From Methylorubrum populi (lineage in GTDB: Bacteria; Pseudomonadota; Alphaproteobacteria; Rhizobiales; Beijerinckiaceae): DNA of 64,000 nucleotides. Each line of letters starts with the position of its first letter. Position 1 is the first letter of the stretch. The position numbers were made by a program, and so were the translations under genes. The notes under the pieces were generated by a model that was given only the letters and a program-made list of their open reading frames with translations, ran no database searches and was not told the origin of the DNA. The stretch covers positions 434,001-498,000 of the forward strand of contig NZ_AP014809.1 in the NCBI RefSeq assembly GCF_002355515.1. The letters are read 5' to 3'. Of this stretch, positions 62,432 to 64,000 are shown piece after piece.

Positions 62432-63312
62432 TGACCGGCCGCACGAACCCTGCGGCGGGGGCGACCCCCGCCGGGCCGCCCGACATCCCGGCAGCGGCAC
62501 CGGCATCGGTGCTGCGCGTCCAGATGATCAGCGACCTGCACGTCGACGTCGCCGATACCCGCGCGCTGAAGCTCGCCCCCGGCGCCGACCTCGTCGTCGT
62601 GGCCGGCGACACCTGCGCGGGCGCCGCGACGGCACTCGCCACCCTGCGCCGGCATATCCCTGCGCCGGTGCCGATCGTCACGGTGCTGGGCAATCACGAG
62701 CATTACGGCAGCACGATTGAGCACGAGCTCGACCGCGCCCGGGAGGCCGCCGCGCACCTCGACATCACCCTGCTGGAGGACGAGGTCGCAGAGATCCGCG
62801 GCGTCCGCTTCCTCGGCTGCACGCTCTGGACGAGCTACACCCTGTTCGGAGCGCGGCACCGGGCGGTGGCGATGGCCGCCGCGCTGCGCGGGATGAACGA
62901 CCACCGGGCGATCACGATCGGGCGCGGATCGGAGCGGCAGCGGTTCCTGCCGGCCGACGCCGCCGCCCTGCATGCGGCCTCGGTCCGGTTCCTCGACACG
63001 ACCCTGGCGCTGCCGTTCGAGGGGCCAAGCGTGGTGGTCACCCACCACGCCCCGCATCCGGTCTGCATCGCGCCGCGCTTCGGCCGCGATCCGCTGAGCG
63101 CCAGCTTCGCCAGCGACCTGTCGGCGCTGATCGATGCCCGGCAGCCCGCCTGCTGGATCAGCGGCCACACCCACCACGCGGTCGATACCCGCCTCGGGGC
63201 CACCCGGCTCGTCTCGAACCCGCACGGCTACCCCGGCGAGTGCCGCGACAGCTTCGATCCCGCCCTCGTCATCGAGATCCCGCTGGCCCCGCGGGGGGAG
63301 GAATGCCCGTGA
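62431..63312 (+). CDS. Calcineurin-like metallophosphoesterase
   Basis: 293 residues from ATG 62431. All metal motifs are present: SDLHVD, VVVAGDTC, VLGNHEHY, VVTHHAPHP and ISGHTHHAVD. The order and length fit the class that hydrolyses phosphodiesters or phosphomonoesters with two metals. Cytoplasmic. Coupled to the GIY-YIG-like gene upstream and overlaps the gene downstream (ATG 63303). Substrate unknown. Confidence 0.88.
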   Translation: MTGRTNPAAGATPAGPPDIPAAAPASVLRVQMISDLHVDVADTRALKLAPGADLVVVAGDTCAGAATALATLRRHIPAPVPIVTVLGNHEHYGSTIEHELDRAREAAAHLDITLLEDEVAEIRGVRFLGCTLWTSYTLFGARHRAVAMAAALRGMNDHRAITIGRGSERQRFLPADAAALHAASVRFLDTTLALPFEGPSVVVTHHAPHPVCIAPRFGRDPLSASFASDLSALIDARQPACWISGHTHHAVDTRLGATRLVSNPHGYPGECRDSFDPALVIEIPLAPRGEECP

Positions 63313-64000
63313 ACCGCCAAGACGATGCATACACCCAGCCGGCGGCCGCTCCCGCCGACCTACCCGCCGACCTCCTCTCCAGCGAAGCGGTAACGGGCGA
63401 CGGTGCCCCCGTAACCGGGATGGTCGAGGGCATCGCGGACGCCGTCGCGACGGTCCTCGACCTCGACCGGGCGATCCCCGACCTCCTCGACTTCGACGGG
63501 GCCGGCGATGGCGCGGCCGTTGCCGCCGCCGATGGCGGACGCCCTGGGTGGCAGGGCTGGCGCGGCGTGCGCCGATTCGACGGCCTCGGCCAGCCGACCG
63601 AGTTGCTCGTCGAGATCGCCCTGGAAGCGGTGCTGCTGCCGCGCCTGCGTCGAGCCCTGACCAAGGCCGAGCCGGTCGTGGTGCTCGTCACCGTGCCCGG
63701 CCCGGCCTGGGTGAAGCCGGTCGAGGCGGCGATCCGGCGCGCCAGCGGCCGCCAGGCGGAGTGCATCGCCCGCGCCGTGGCGCCCCGCCCCTCCGCCGGC
63801 AGCGATCCCGATGCCGAAGCAGCCGACCTCGTCGCCCGTGGATACCCTGTGGTGGCGATCGCCCCGGACCGGGCCTGGCTCTCGCCGCTGCTCGTGGCCG
63901 CCGCCGACCACATCCTCGCCATCCCGCCCCTCGACGCCGCTCAGGTCGCCCTCGCGATCCGCGTCTGGTGCGGGCGCCGGACGCGGGCGGTCCTGGAGCC
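63303..64000 (+). CDS. Unknown protein, 3' truncated by the window end
   Basis: From ATG 63303 (GGGGGAGG upstream, overlapping the previous stop) the frame stays open to the last base, at least 232 residues. An acidic, disordered N-terminus (about 75 residues) is followed by a mixed alpha/beta part (LLVEIALEAVLLPRLRRALT, EPVVVLVTVPGPAWVKPVEA, GYPVVAIAPDRAWLSPLLVA, HILAIPPLDAAQVALAIRVW) that could be the N-domain of an AAA-type ATPase; the P-loop would lie outside. No firm family. Confidence 0.5.
   Translation, partial: MPVNRQDDAYTQPAAAPADLPADLLSSEAVTGDGAPVTGMVEGIADAVATVLDLDRAIPDLLDFDGAGDGAAVAAADGGRPGWQGWRGVRRFDGLGQPTELLVEIALEAVLLPRLRRALTKAEPVVVLVTVPGPAWVKPVEAAIRRASGRQAECIARAVAPRPSAGSDPDAEAADLVARGYPVVAIAPDRAWLSPLLVAAADHILAIPPLDAAQVALAIRVWCGRRTRAVLE

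Noticed and set aside
57175..64000. Plasmid replication origin near the KfrA-type gene
   Set aside because: No replication initiator, iteron array or partition gene pair is visible; KfrA alone does not show an origin.

Overview
The window is high-GC alphaproteobacterial DNA. I infer Methylobacteriaceae (Methylobacterium/Methylorubrum-like) from gene style, codon use and the IS families; no search was run, so the genus is an inference. It starts on ordinary chromosome (1-7.3 kb): a partial and a complete YejA-type peptide-binding protein, a YejB permease, a GNAT acetyltransferase, an AMP-dependent acyl-CoA synthetase, a family 2 glycosyltransferase and tRNA-Ser(GCU). A tyrosine integrase 70 bp downstream of the tRNA marks the edge of an accessory region that fills most of the rest.

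Locus A (about 11.7-21.6 kb) and locus B (about 40.9-56.7 kb) are two diverged copies of one multigene set that I do not recognise as a described system. Shared families are a DUF4189-like secreted protein, a degenerate LytM/M23-like secreted protein without zinc ligands, a protein of about 755 residues with two octapeptide (G-x-A-x-A-G-x-x) solenoid blocks, a secreted protein of about 190 residues, and a helical protein of 220-275 residues. Locus A adds small membrane proteins, including a tandem pair of which one is frameshifted. Locus B adds a TolQ/MotA-like and TolR/MotB-like pair, a zinc-ribbon/TM/coiled-coil protein, a PDZ protein and a caspase-TM-DsbA fusion. A Sel1-repeat protein, a hybrid histidine kinase and a NarL-type regulator lie just before locus B. 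The set looks like an envelope-spanning machine with a cytoplasmic protease and solenoid, an ion-driven motor and periplasmic redox and cell-wall-like parts; this is inference.

Between the loci (22.4-35.8 kb) is a mobile and defence-like stretch: a complete tyrosine recombinase and a truncated relative in the same orientation; a trypsin-like protease divergent from a Dcd-like/MazG-like fusion that overlaps an Old Yellow Enzyme-type gene; an IS256 element; a short prokaryotic Argonaute with its SIR2-ATPase-APAZ partner; and two abutting IS1182-type elements. The SIR2-APAZ partner carries an in-frame amber codon inside its SIR2 domain, before the probable catalytic histidine. An IS3 element (9.4-10.7 kb) sits between two gene remnants.

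The right end (56.9-64 kb) is plasmid- or island-like: a phosphoesterase remnant, an integrase-like protein, a KfrA-type DNA-binding protein, a ribbon-helix-helix/HARE-HTH-like protein, a GIY-YIG-like protein, a metallophosphoesterase and a gene running off the end. No CRISPR array or rRNA was seen. Many overlapping ATGA/GTGA starts show tightly packed, co-translated operons.
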